Of a stretch of 64,000 bases of DNA, positions 36,265 through 47,285 are shown piece after piece. Within the stretch, counting starts at the first letter, position 1. The number at the start of each line of letters is the position of its first letter. This DNA comes from Ctena decussata (Eukaryota > Mollusca > Bivalvia > Lucinida > Lucinidae), in NCBI GenBank assembly GCA_963989385.1, contig OZ022503.1, forward strand, positions 86,897,138 to 86,961,137, in the 5' to 3' direction. The position numbers and the translations under genes were made by a program. The notes beneath the pieces are model-generated. The model saw nothing but the letters and a program-made list of their open reading frames with translations, searched no databases and was not told where the DNA came from.

Positions 36265-36873
36265 ATATTGATTTTTCTGCATCCACTAGACTGGAAGCAT
36301 GGTAACGTCGTCACGATTTCCGTCGCTTTCAAGGGATACGTCTAATACATTGCAAGTATAGATCTTTCTAGAAGGATGTTTTAAGTTAAAGAAATGTCTT
36401 GTTTCTATCTTACGAACTTTGTAATTTTTGTTTCTCAACAAAATCCTACGCATTTAATTATATATAATCACGAAGGAATTACCTTTTCTAAGATATGATT
36501 TCGTGTATTTTTGTTAAGAAGCTGAAAGATGACTGTAATTTCCTTCTGAATAATGACAATAAGAAGATAAAGTGACTAAAGCCCCAGTCACACACACACA
36601 TTACGGATAGGGCGGATAGTTGCGGATAAAATCCTCAGTTTATCCGCAGAATTTGTGGGCGTGGCCTAATTTTATTTAATGAATTTACGGATACAGTTAC
36701 CAATAGATGCGTATGGATACGGATAGGTACGAACAACTAACCTTCCGTTACCTTCTGTAACCTTTAGATGCGGATAAATACCTTCAGATGCGGACTGTTG
36801 CGCATTCCTAGCGGATAGAAGAATAGAAAATATTAACTGCGACATCCACATCTGTGTCTTCTCCTTGTATGCT

Positions 36874-37225
36874 CCAGTCACACACACACATACGGATTGT
36901 GTGGATACTACGGATGGCCCGTCCGTATCTATCCGTTTTATCCGTAATGGATCCGTATCAGATCCGCAGAGTCCGTAACTGTCAGTATCATATCCACAGA
37001 GACCGCAGGATCCGCGTCCAAATTTTGAAAAGTTTCAAAATTCGGGCGCGGATGAGTAAACCGTAATGGTGCGTTACTAAACGCATCTATCCGCATCTAT
37101 CCGTATCTAATCCGTGTCGCATATATGTCTATTCCGTACCTTATCCGTTATTGAACCTATCATTCCGCAGTCCCACTCCAAGTTGAGGACCGATACGGTT
37201 TCAAGCGGATAGTTACCTTTAGTTA
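36874..37225. repeat. Left arm of inverted pair
   Basis: Pairs with 38976-39338 over about 350 bp. Shared phrases include TTCAAAATTCGGGCGCGGAT, GAGTAAACCGTAA and CGCAGTCCCA. Confidence 0.85.
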
Positions 37226-37544
37226 CGGAAGTTACGGGTCTCGTTCGGCGTACTGTAACGGACTGTTTTCAACAGTTACGTTTCAATACAAAAAGGTTGC
37301 GTTCCAATACTGACAGATACCTACAGGATGGTTTGGAGAGGCGGCTGTACGGCAACAACACCAGTAGGGGCCAAAGGACTACTATAACAGAGAGACCGGG
37401 TCGGTGCAATGGCAGTGACGTATTGTGCAGTTATGGTGCGATGTTATGTTTCTTATTTGTAACAGTGGGGTCATCTTGACATGAACTTGCCAATGGCAAA
37501 AGTAGGGCCATTATTTCATAAACGTATTTGACTTTTATCAATTC

Positions 37545-37620
37545 GAATTAGTTGTCCAATATAGGACAAAGTAATTCTTTTATAAATTCCAATTAGTTGT
37601 CCAATATAGGACAAAGTTTA
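37545..37620. repeat. Short tandem duplication, about 52 bp
   Basis: AATTAGTTGTCCAATATAGG followed by ACAAAGT occurs twice, near 37547 and 37599. Confidence 0.8.
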
Positions 37621-37660
37621 ATGGTGAAATGAAGCAATAAATATCTTCTGATCAGGGGAC

Positions 37661-38162
37661 CTGCATATGAACCGAACTACCAAGTAATTGTGTGCACCGC
37701 GGCGGAGGGTGAGGGTGAAGGTTTGCCCAGTAAAACCGGTTTAACCCCCCCGCCCTCCCCCCCCCCCCCCCCCACCCCCCACACACACACTAGTTATTAC
37801 TGACCGTCCCAAGGAGGTACTTTCGTTGCGGTTGCATTTGTTTTATGTTCGGTGCTGTTTAATTTATTGTGTTCTCATTTTAACCCTTCTATAATAGAAA
37901 TAGAAAATAGGTGAAAATAGTTGTCAAATGTTTTTCATATAATTTGCTTAGTCTGTTGTAACCCTTCTGTTGGTCTAAATTATTTTGTTCAATAAAGATA
38001 GCTGGGTTGCCACCTATTTTGGAAAGAGCTGCTGCGGCTTATCACCTGTAATTTATTGTTTGTTGGGATGTCTTTGTCAATCTTTCCCTTTGATGTTGGG
38101 GATAGGGTTCGGGATCTGATTCAGTCAGTTCCTGAAGTGTAGTTACTCTTTAAATTTGAGTA
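37661..38162 (+). repeat. PLE 3'-region fragment
   Basis: It matches 7680-8143 (GAACCGAACTACCAAGTAAT, GGCGGAGGGTGAGGGTGAAG, GTTGCGGTTGCATTTG), ending GTTACTCTTTAAATTT. A C-rich and CA-rich tract at 37747-37793 is inserted in or expanded from the CCCCCC stretch present in the other copies. Confidence 0.8.
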
Positions 38163-38632
38163 GCCGAAACTTCGAAGAGGCCAATGTTCCTTCTTTCGAA
38201 TGTGTTTTGTGCTCTTGAATGATCTCTTTTAGAATTCTATTTTACTTCAGTGCCACTGGTGTCGTGCCGTGCGGCGACCGTAAAACGTCTCCCCGTACGT
38301 CATCTATAGTGTAGATTATATATAATTTTTCCTTTGAGGTCAAGAAAATATTCTGAGAAATCAGAAAATTTTGATTGGTTTAGATTTATAGTCTAGATTA
38401 TTGCTTTTTTCCCCTTTTATAGCTTTTATGGTACTAATTAGAGTTTGAATTTACTGCCTTATCAAAATTAAGAAATTACATTATGCTTTCTCTGGTTTTC
38501 GTGACCAAATCATATCGGGGTCACTGATGCGGTTTGAGTAGCCGAATTCTCGAAGTATGGTCCATGTACCTTCCTTCGAATGTGTGCAGTGTTCTTGAAG
38601 GATTAGAATAGTATCTACTTTATCAACTCTCG
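38161..38632 (+). mobile_element. Degenerate tandem hammerhead repeat, about 1.25 units
   Basis: It begins within a ribozyme (TAGCCGAAACTTCGAAG at 38161) and reaches a second one at 38518-38563. The TAGCCGA landmark recurs after 378 bp, the same period as the dimer at 55.6 kb. It shares GCCGTGCGGCGACCGTAAAA and CGTCTCCCCGTACGTCATC with that dimer. It is fused directly to the preceding PLE end. Confidence 0.7.
38518..38563 (+). ncRNA. Hammerhead ribozyme relic
   Basis: Stem I GGGTCA/TGGTCC can form. The core reads CTGATGC instead of CTGATGA, and GAAT replaces GAAA. The palindromic stem III is TTCTCGAAGT, with A at the expected cleavage position. It is probably inactive. Confidence 0.5.
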
Positions 38633-38639
38633 ACTGAAT

Positions 38640-38838
38640 ATCTATGTCAACCAAGCAGTAAATGGGTACTTTTTTCAAATCAGGGATGGAAAAGGCAGCG
38701 AAAGGAGATAGATGGGCTTCGCCTTTCATATGCTATGCCCAAGATACATTAACCCTAACCACCTAACCCCATCCTCCTTTTCCCCGTTGCCACCGCCTCC
38801 ACGGTCATTGGGCTATAGGAAACCTTTACCTTTACCCA
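38640..38838 (+). mobile_element. SINE body fragment
   Basis: Same body as 1530-1712: CAACCAAGCAGTAAATGGG, AAGGCAGCGAAAGGAG, TGCCCAAGATACA and GGAAACCTTTACCTTTA. The tRNA head is replaced by other sequence. Confidence 0.8.
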
Positions 38839-38911
38839 GGTATACAAATTTCAATAAAAATCTAATCCTTCATCAGCACAGAACACTTAACACATTCGAG
38901 AAAAGGAGCAT

Positions 38912-38957
38912 GGGCCATACTTCGAGGTTACGATTACTAGAGCCTCATCAATGACCC
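38912..38957 (-). ncRNA. Hammerhead ribozyme relic, reverse orientation
   Basis: On the minus strand: GGGTCA, then TTGATGA (C to T in the first core base), a decayed stem II, GTAA for GAAA, ACCTCGAAGT as stem III, A, and TGGCCC completing stem I. It indicates a further inverted ribozyme-repeat fragment around 38850-38960. Confidence 0.45.
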
Positions 38958-38975
38958 TGCCATGACCCATAACTT

Positions 38976-39338
38976 CCGTAACTAAAGGAAAAGATCCGTA
39001 TTTAACCGTATCACTCTTCAACTTGGGACTGCGAAATGATGGGTTCAGTTACGGATAAGACACGGAATAGATACGGATGAGACACGGATTAGATACGGAT
39101 AGATGCAGATAAATGCGTTCAGTTACGGACTTTTACGGTTTACTCATCCGCGCCCGAATTTTGAACCTTTTCAAAATTTTGACGCGGATCCTGCGGACCC
39201 TGCGGATATGATACGGGCAGTAACGGACTCTGCGGATGCGATACGGATCCATTACGGATTAAAACGATAGATACCAATAGATACGGACTGGCCATCCATA
39301 GCATCCGCAGAATCCGTATATGTGTGTGTGACTGGGGC
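38976..39338. repeat. Right arm of inverted pair
   Basis: Inverse of 36874-37225, ending at the GTGTGTGTGACTGGGGC tip. Confidence 0.85.
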
Positions 39339-39457
39339 ATTAGACTAAAAGAATCTGTAATTACGTTCTTAGAACACTTTAATTATATTTTTCAGTTATG
39401 TTCATCGCATCTATATACACTGAACATTAAAGCAAGTGTTTTTACTTATTCTTCCAG

Positions 39458-39573
39458 CAATGATAAGCAAGTCTAAATCGGCCGTAGCTCAGGCTGTCTC
39501 AAAAGATGGTAAAGATTACAGGACTTACCCCTCACCCACCTCATACGGCATATTTATTACTGCCTGCTGCAAG
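39458..39573 (+). other. Possible host-gene exon (weak)
   Basis: A pyrimidine-rich acceptor (TTTTTACTTATTCTTCCAG) precedes a 116-bp open stretch reading MISKSKSAVAQAVSKDGKDY and on to FITACCK, and a donor-like AAG then GTAGCG follows. Composition is less AT-rich than the surroundings. I do not recognise the protein. It could be a chance combination. Confidence 0.25.
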
Positions 39574-40261
39574 GTAGCGCTTCTGTTCTTGTTTGTCTTT
39601 ATTCTATCTGACATTCTAATATTTTTTTTTATAATTTATTGGTTATGCTAGCTTTGCCACCTGTCTGGTAAAGCGCTTTATCTGTAGGTGTACACATGTG
39701 TTGCTTTATCTGTAGGGCAGCCACGTGTTATTTCTACTCTTTCGTCCATTTTGTGTTGAGGACGGAATGTGAACAAAAAGCATATTTCGTGTTTTGTTTC
39801 AAAGCAGGGTATGGAAACACCTCATTCGTTTTTACTAAAAATTTCAGATATTGTTTGTTAGAGTTACCTTTCCTTTTCAATACGACAATTGTCCCTGACT
39901 TCAGGTGTTGATTTTTTTTAATATTGTGTGCTTTTTCAATATAAGTATATCCGTTGTAAACGTTGGTTTGGTCAAAGTATTTCTAAGAATTGAATATAGA
40001 CTAATAACACCTAGTAAGTGTATACCTTGATCCAAAAGAAATGTCAGGGCGGTGACAACCATGTGCTGCCAATATCTGTCAATTTCGACCAGTCCACAAG
40101 AAGATTCGGCAGAATAAGTTTTGCACGCTTGTTCAAGTTCACTAAGCATAACGCATGGATATTTTATCTCATGTCACCACATTTACTGTCATGTACGAGA
40201 ATCTATGTTAATACAAGCAATATAAGAAAGACGGTGCATTTCTTAGAGTGCGTTTAAAGAA
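39574..40261. other. No gene seen; short duplicated phrase
   Basis: GCTTTATCTGTAGGTG and GCTTTATCTGTAGGGC are repeated near 39668 and 39702. At 40018-40055, CCTTGATCCAAAAGAAATGTCAGGGCGG recurs inverted near 45701-45735. Confidence 0.4.
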
Positions 40262-40326
40262 TTCCGCAGCAAGCGGGATTTGAACTCGAAGAGCCAGGTC
40301 TTAGCGGACTGCTCTACCAAGGCCCA
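40262..40326 (-). repeat. tRNA-like pseudogene or SINE head
   Basis: On the minus strand GGTAGAGCAGTCCGCTAAGA resembles a D-arm plus anticodon stem, and CGAGTTCAAATCCCGC resembles a T-arm. The acceptor stem does not pair, so a functional tRNA is unlikely. Confidence 0.45.
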
Positions 40327-40512
40327 GTTAGAACATCAGGTCTGCAAAACCTTAAAATAAGAGTCAGCATAGCGCAAAAGTCGGGCACATGCTACAAGTA
40401 AAGGAACGGTTATTATTAATCAGCTGGGGGTGGGGGTTGGGGGTTGGTGGGTTGGAGGACTTTTCAGGAGATCCACATATTTTTTCATGACCCACCCAAT
40501 GCCTTTGTTTGG

Positions 40513-40604
40513 TTTTCTTTGTCCGACCCCCCCCCCCTCCCCCCACCAACATGGAAAATGAAATTCTGAACCCCCCCCCCCACACACACACACACACACA
40601 CAAA
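40513..40604. repeat. C-rich tracts and (CA)n microsatellite
   Basis: C runs are followed by CACACACACACACACACACA. Long frames on the minus strand here are low-complexity artefacts. Further C runs occur at 40977-40994 and 41083-41094. Confidence 0.9.
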
Positions 40605-41595
40605 ACATTCAGCAGAAATATATATCCCGACACCCAAATCCCAAACATACAAACACACACATAGCAAAGGAAATAAGAACCTTTCAACAGAAACACTCAC
40701 AGATACAGAAAAAAAGCTAATACATTGTATCAGTTGTATCAGTGTTACAAAGTATGCATCTCCATGATTCTCCAAAGCCCATTCTGTGAGTTATAGCTAC
40801 AAAGTGGTAGTGCAGCAGACTCATGGTCAAATGATCCCAATATTGAATCCCATGATGTTACTGTTGCCTTTAGCATATCACGCAGCAGTGTGGGCGCATG
40901 TGTGTGAAGTTTTGTTTTTGAAGTAATACTGGAGAAGGAACATGGAAATAATGGAAGAAAGGGGGTCTGGGGGAAGCCCCCCCCCCCCCCCCCCAGAAGC
41001 CAAACGATATTGGAAACTCAAAAGTACAAGACAGCATATCATTTCATGACCCCCGACCCCAGCACCAGTCTACAGAAATTCTGCCCCCCCCCCCGCAGCA
41101 TAGTAGGATTTCAAATTGCACCCTCCCCCTAAATTCCTCCAACACCCCTCCTCTCCCCAGCTGATAAATAATGACCGTTCCTTAAATACCCACGACCATG
41201 GCAATTTATTTTCAATTATATTCGCGAATCTCTGTTGGCTCGCAAAATGAGACATTTCGCAAATATTGAAACTTAGCTTAAATCTTAAAGGGTAAACTGC
41301 TAAGAGCAAGGTTGTAAAACGTCATATCAACGTCTAGGCATAAATCTAAAAACAATGTCGTGTCAACACGACGTTGTTTGAGCTCGGATGTTCTGCTGCA
41401 AAATTCTGAAGCACACTGTAATAATTAAGACACGCCAAAATAATGTCTTTTATTCAATGTGCAAATCATTGATCGGTGTAACAGCGAAGACTCAGATCAG
41501 CATCTGTTCTGTTATGTAGGAGATGGATTCAGACATATCACATTCTATCAGCTTTGCCACTTGGAAAAGTATACCTGATGCGAAGACAAACACAA
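40605..41595. other. No gene seen
   Basis: Intergenic, with two poly-C tracts. The fragment GCGAAGACTCAGATCAGCATC at 41485 is a core piece of the 23861 MITE family. Confidence 0.35.
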
Positions 41596-41757
41596 ATTTA
41601 AAGAGTAACTACACCCCAGGAACTGACTGAATCAGATCCCAAAATCCATCCCCAACATCAAAGGGAAAGATTGACAAAGACATCCCAACAAACAATAAAT
41701 TACAAGTGATAAGCCGAGTCAGCAGCTCTTTCCCAAATAGATGGCAACTCAGCTATC
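41596..41757 (+). repeat. Solo PLE terminal fragment
   Basis: TTTAAAGAGTAACTACACCC to GGCAACTCAGCTATC matches the outer 160 bp of the PLE left arm. Confidence 0.8.
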
Positions 41758-41862
41758 AGCCTCTTAGGAGCCCCGGTAACACGGTGGGTTAAAGGCCCCA
41801 TATCTCTTTCAGCATGAAATATTTTATCGTGAGGTATCGCTGCAAACTTCTCACGACAGTTT

Positions 41863-44224
41863 CACTGGGTGGTTGCTTAGTCCCGGTGGGCGCTGATTTT
41901 TTCTGACAATCGTCAACGATTTTTTTCTGACAATTAGTGTCTCGTAAGCGTGACGAAGCAAAAGGGTAAGTGAACAAACTTATTTTCAATATTTTCTCCT
42001 GATCTTTTGCAAACAGGCTGTTTTCTGAAGCATTTTATGAGCGCATTTAGCCGTTTGTCACATTTTTTTTTTGTAAAATAACCTCTGCAAACCAAGGAAG
42101 AAAATTACAGCGAATGTCAAGGATTTGCTCCTACAGCGAATTTAACGTCCCGAATTTTTTCCTACAGTGTCCCGGATTTTTCCTATCACACATATTGCAT
42201 TTCAGAGACCCAAAACTCGGGTTACAGACTCAGCAATTAGGTTTTTTTAGTGTGTGATCTAATTTAATTTCGCCCATTGAACATCAGAAGCATTACTGAC
42301 ATGTATGCCGTGGTATGCCTCAAGGAAAACTATCACTACAGGTGTTCATGAGTGAAAAAATTCATTACACGACAGAAAGAGAGAGGATTTTTTATCGTTT
42401 TGGCTTAATAATAACAGTGCCTTATATGCTTTATAATTACAGTGATCAGATTTTTCCAAGTTGATATTGCTGGCGTCAGAGAATTAAATTTTCTCCTTGC
42501 CATTTCGCTTCAGTGTGGTGTTGCTAAGCGTTGGTGGATGGATGACTCCTTTTCAAAAGTATTTCAGTCAGATAAAGACGACGGTAGGGGGATAATGAAA
42601 GGCTATGTGCAGTGGAATCCCGTTTACGATGTATAGATTTCCGCCTTTAGCAGGTATCGAACCAGGGACCGCTAGATCAGCAGGCCTGCGCTTAACCTAC
42701 TGAGCTACTTGGGCTGCTGTTGCTCAGCGTGTTTAGTGGTATGATATCGGGTGTAAACACTGTTTGCCCCTAAGGATGGTGTGGAAGTGTCTAACAAAAG
42801 CAAAGGCAAAGAGTGCCAATCATATCAAAATGTTTGGAGTGGAGGCCCTATTACATGTAGCAAATTCATTGATTTAGTAGGGCCTACATCCCTAAATACG
42901 GCCATAGGCCTACTAATACTTGTGAATCCATTATATAAACTAATTGCTGTTTGATTAAACTACATTAACTAAAATGCCAGGATTAGATAGGCTGACGTCA
43001 CTGTGACCTTTGACATCACGAGATCTCTGATGTGGCGTCATAAACTATGCAAAATCAAAGTCAGGAGATTTATTCCCATCCAAGTGTTTCCACCATCTTG
43101 TTCGATTTGCCAGATAATTTCCAGGTAAAATTTTGTTTGCGCACATTTATACAGTTGATTACTTTTCGAGTATACACGGGGGTAATACCAATTTGCTTAC
43201 CTGTGCTGTCGACCGAACCATACAAAGACGCCATTTGAAGATGCCAAAGGAAGTGGCTCGCGACAGAGAAGGAGGTAGTAAGAAGTACCAGTCATGTATG
43301 CTATACACATACACTAGGCTATGGTGAGGATTATGAGGAACAGGCAAGCACTATACACCAAAGATAGTACAAAAGGAAATACAGATGCTTTGGAATCACA
43401 CACATACACACGTACCCACACATGCATGCACGCACAATTCTGGAGAAAAATGTAAATTTACTATGCCTCATAAGAGAAAAAAAGTAGCCTGACCGTGGCG
43501 GCACTCAAATTTACAACCAAATTTGAAGCAATAGAATGGGCTACATGGAGCATAGTGCATACAATGGAAAGGCTGGTCTTTTGATGACCAACAAATATTT
43601 TGTCATCCATTTATGCACCAAAATTAAGTTTGAAGCATTTTTTTATCTTGCTGTTCAATATATGCGCAATAACGTATCATAATAATTACTCATTTTGTGG
43701 TTTGTGTTGTCAGAAAAAATCAGGCGCTTTAAATCTATTGTAGGAGCAAATCCGGGACTTGTAGGGAAAAATCCGGGACCTATGAAAAATGAAAATGGGC
43801 TTACAGACCTATTTATATTATTGTAAAGTGTAAAAAATAATGTGACATTTTCCCAACACCGATTTAAGATTAAAACTAAGGTTACCTTATAGTAAACTTC
43901 GCAGACATAGACATAGAGGACAGTTCTTCAAGATGTACCCTAAACGAAAATTTCCAGGTTCCTTTTATCTGTTGACCACGTTAAACATGTGCATTTTATC
44001 TAATTTGCCTAATCTCTACCAAGAATAAGCATAGGATTTGTAAATAATTGTTTTAATCGACTAAACTCACCATTTTGTCGCACCGGTTTTCTGTTACATG
44101 TATGACGTCACGGAGAAAAAATCATTGACGATTTGGAAAAAATCCGGGACCGTTGTCAGAAAAAATCGTTGACGATTGTCAGAAAAAAAATAATCGCCAA
44201 CCGGGACTAAGCAACCACCCAGTG
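41863..44224. mobile_element. Non-autonomous DNA transposon with AGTTT target duplication
   Basis: The left tip CACTGGGTGGTTGCTTAGTC is the inverse of the right tip GACTAAGCAACCACCCAGTG. AGTTT flanks both sides (41858-41862 and 44225-44229). The arms extend as imperfect inverted repeats with TTCTGACAATCGTCAACGA, and further in with GTCCCGGATTTTTCC. The CACTG tips hint at a CACTA/Mirage/Chapaev-type element, but I see no transposase; this is inference. A tRNA-like sequence lies inside at 42637-42717. Confidence 0.75.
42637..42717 (-). repeat. tRNA-like sequence, probable SINE head
   Basis: On the minus strand AAGTAGCTCAGTAGGTTAAG (box A region), CCTGCTGATCTAGCGG and CCCTGGTTCGATACCTG (box B) are in tRNA order. 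The middle resembles the SINE head at 44690 (GCCTACTGATCTAACGGTCG). Without a paired acceptor stem a working tRNA is doubtful. Confidence 0.5.
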
Positions 44225-44229
44225 AGTTT

Positions 44230-44689
44230 CGCAATTGATTATTATCGTGATTGGCCGGCTTTGAAAAATCAAAACGTCTTTGAGTTTAGCATAAAATAGA
44301 TTTGTTAAAATAAATAGGTCATTTTAGCTGCCAACTAAAATGACCTACTTTCGATTTTACAAGCTTTATTTCATGGTAAAAAAACAAGGTACAAGAGATA
44401 AAAATACAAGGTACAGGCGTTTAACAGTTGATAAAAATACAATGTACAAAAATATTAAGCAAGGATCCCATTGATTGTGCCGCGGTTGCATTATTTCATT
44501 GCTTAACGGAGAACCAGAGACGAAAACCGTATTTTTATGGAGAAACTTATCGTTTTTCAAAAATACCTTGTTCCTTCTTTTTTGCCAGTTATACGATACA
44601 AAAAAGCACGTCAACCGAAACATTTTCATTAATTCTGAATGCTGTATAGGTTTCATAATGATTTGCATTTTGACGACTTTTACCACCGG
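44230..44689. other. No feature seen
   Basis: An AT-rich stretch with a duplicated AGGTACAAGAGATAAAAAT-like phrase near 44389-44430. Frames on both strands overlap and show no domain. Confidence 0.35.
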
Positions 44690-44880
44690 TAGGACCATGG
44701 AGACTTTAAGCGCTGGCCTACTGATCTAACGGTCGCGAGTGCGAGCCCCGCCGGAGGCGTAGCTCTTTCCATCGTAAACGGGGTCCCATTGCACACAGCC
44801 TTTCATTATCACCCGCCCATCGTCCTGATATGACTGAAATACTGTTGAAAAGGACGTAAAATCGCAAGTCATCCATCCAT
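44690..44880 (+). mobile_element. SINE, second family
   Basis: The tRNA-like head contains AGCGCTGGCCTACTGATCTA and GGTCGCGAGTGCGAGCCCCG (box B). The tail has CGTCCTGATATGACTGAAAT, ACTGTTGAAAAGGACGTAAA and a CATCCATCCATTCA end. The ACTGTTGAAAACGACGTTAAA-type tail is familiar from mollusc SINEs. This copy is diverged. Confidence 0.65.
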
Positions 44881-45837
44881 TCAAGCCTCTTCTTTCTGTA
44901 TATTCAAATAGAAACTCAATGGATCATGGGAACAGTCGTCTCTGTTCACATACACAAGTTTTGGATCATTAGGAATAGTAAATTTGGTCACACGGCCCGT
45001 ATGGTCATGATCAGGCATCGGGATGTACATGTACCAACAAAAAAGCACGTATAGCATGTGCGAATGGAGAAGACTCAGATCAGCATGTGCATTCGAATCA
45101 GCCATATTAGGTTTCGCAATCTATCTCAACGGTTTGCAGTTTTCTTCAAATTACATTCAAACCTGTCTGAAGGGCTGAAAATGGTTGTTTCGTGTGACCT
45201 CTTAACACATGTGCGTTTCCATTTTAGACCCCGAAAGAGGTGGCTTCTTAAGGCAGATGACCCTTAATCGAGGTGACCACATAAGCAGGTTTGACTGTAT
45301 TTCGTTACCGAAAAAAGGTAACTTATGAAAAGTGTGAACAAACAAGACTCCTGAAGGCCAGTCAGCGCATTCTCGCAGCTGATCTGGTAGCCTATTAAAG
45401 AACATGTTTGGTGTCGCGTGAAAAGATGCCTTATTCCATGTGTGACAAGGAAATATTCACATCAGTCTGCGCATCCGATCAGTCTTCCATCTTTGGTTGA
45501 TGTTGCACTTGTACAGGTAATATGGCTAGCCACGTGCGTCTATTGTTGGCTATACCGCATGCCCGGGTGTTGCATAACGTTACATTGGAATAGTACGTTT
45601 TGTCACAGCGGAGTAATTTTTGTTACCGGTGAGTGAGCAGCATGTATGTCCCATGCTCCTTTTTGTATAATGGAAAAGTCTAGGGGAAGGTATAGAGATA
45701 GTCCCGCCCTGACATTTCTTTTGGAGCAAGATATACGTCCCTACCAGACGTTTCATACTTTGTATGTGGCCAATAATAAAAATACCGGTATATCGTTAAA
45801 GCCTCTTAAAATCAACAGTTAAAAACCGCATTGGAGT
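44881..45837. other. No gene seen; MITE core fragment
   Basis: GAGAAGACTCAGATCAGCATG near 45068 is a piece of the 23861 MITE family. Nothing else is recognised. Confidence 0.35.
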
Positions 45838-46070
45838 GGTAGAGGTGCTCAGCTATGATGAAGGTCATGGGTTTGTATTCCCTTTGGGCCAGCAGCCATT
45901 GGAAAGCTCTTTATCATGCCAGGAGTAGATGGTAATCTTCCCCGAATCAGGGAAGGACAAACTCACCGAAAGGAGAGGAATTAGCTCCGCCTTCCAAGTG
46001 CTGAGCCAAAACATACAGAGGCCTTGTAACACCCACTATGCCTACGCCCAATAGGCTGTAAGAAATATGT
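45838..46070 (+). mobile_element. Diverged SINE
   Basis: The head GGAGTGGTAGAGGTGCTCAG with GAAGGTCATGGGTTTGTATT is tRNA-like. The body CCCGAATCAGGGAAGGACAA, CCGAAAGGAGAGGAATTAGC and CTGAGCCAAAACATACAGAG parallels the family at 1431. The 3' end is AATAGGCTGTAAGAAATATG. Confidence 0.6.
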
Positions 46071-46954
46071 TCCTTTGAAGCTCTTGATAGCTATATAATG
46101 CTTAACCTCAAATACAGAATGAAGGAAAATGTTCAATACATAATATTGTTATGCCACTGATGATAGTATCGAGATTTTATTATGTCGATGTTATGCAGGC
46201 AACATTTGCTTAATTGATAAGAAAACTTAAGCGATCTCCAGTAAACTTATAATTTCATTTCAGACACACTCCCGACGACATTAGCTTTCATTCCGTGTTC
46301 TGAGTAATTACGATCCTTTATTTCCCTTTCATTCTAAGCCATTAAAGGCAGTAATTGATTTTCCTAGGAAGGCGAATAGAGGTATAAATAATCAGCGCAA
46401 AACGACAGGGTCATTTAAAGTTCACATTCATTTACTACGATTTATTTGTTTTATCCGCAATGTTGCCTTATTCTTTCTCTTCTAATTTTCTAATGGCTAT
46501 AAGGATCTGGCCTAATCAAGCCTTTTTATTCAAGTTCCGAAGAAAATTTTCTTTCAAAGTTACTGGTTTATTTCCTCTGAGTGTCGTAAATTTTCTTAGG
46601 AAGTGGATGCTTAAAACAGTTTGTAATCAGGCTATGACAAGTACGGGAATATTTCCTCCCTCTACGTTGATCTGCAACTGGCGCCGAATTACTTGCAATC
46701 ATTTAGCTTTGCTTGATTTGCTGAAGACATACAGCCCCATTCAGCCCAAAGGGATATACCGCTTAACATAAATCATATGAAAGTATGTTTTAAACAGCAT
46801 TTCTTAAAACGTTACCGTTTTGAGTTAGAAGATTAGTTCTCTAAAATAATAAATACTGAAGAAGTTATTTTGAAGATAAAACTTGCTTTCCCATGCACGC
46901 ATAACTGCCTTATTTTCTTGGAATTTACTCTGTTCTTTTTCTCAAACGTAATAG
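46071..46954. other. No gene recognised
   Basis: It contains a 103-codon frame at 46460-46771 rich in Phe, Leu and Arg. No known domain, signal or splice site supports it, and I treat it as accidental. Confidence 0.35.
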
Positions 46955-47285
46955 GTAGGAATCAGAAAGACTCCATATTATATTTTATTTTCGTCCTTTG
47001 AGATCAGAGGATATATTCTAAGAAATCGGAAATTTTCGATTCGTTTAAACTCATATTCTAAACCATCGTTTTATATATTATTTGGACCCTTTTTGATACT
47101 AATCGATCTTTGAATCGACTGTCCAACTAAGATTAAGAAATTACAGTGTACTTTTCTCTGGTTTCGTCGCCAGATATTGTCAGGGTCACTGAAGAGGCTT
47201 TATTAGCCGAAACTACGTAGTCTGGCCCATGTTCCTTCTCCTAAATGTATTCTCTGCTCTTGAAGGAACTCTTTAAGATTTTAAT
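46955..47285 (+). mobile_element. Hammerhead repeat (retrozyme-like), monomer
   Basis: Very close to 9325-9632: GAGATCAGAGGATATATTC, AATCGACTGTCCAACTAAG, the ribozyme at 47183-47228, and the terminus TTAAGATTTTAATT. A C- and CA-rich low-complexity tail follows directly (47286-47330). Confidence 0.75.
47183..47228 (+). ncRNA. Type I hammerhead ribozyme
   Basis: Identical over its 46 bases to the 9528-9573 ribozyme: GGGTCA/TGGCCC stem I, CTGAAGA core, GGCT/AGCC stem II with TTATT loop, GAAA, ACTACGTAGT stem III and the GTC cleavage triplet. Confidence 0.88.

Larger units (their letters stand above)
36581..39338. mobile_element. Large inverted-repeat element with trapped retroelement debris
   Basis: The termini are GCCCCAGTCACACACACACA and its inverse GTGTGTGTGACTGGGGC. 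The arms (36874-37225 and 38976-39338) are rich in GGATCCGTATC and CGGATAGATACGGAT phrases. A second, shorter arm-like block sits at 36581-36873, suggesting two abutting members. The loop holds PLE, ribozyme-repeat and SINE fragments. GAC flanks both ends if TAAWGCCCC is taken as the true tip. The superfamily is undetermined. Confidence 0.65.

Noticed and set aside
40364..40775. Overlapping 96-110 codon frames on the minus strand
   Set aside because: Composition is driven by CA and C-rich microsatellites.
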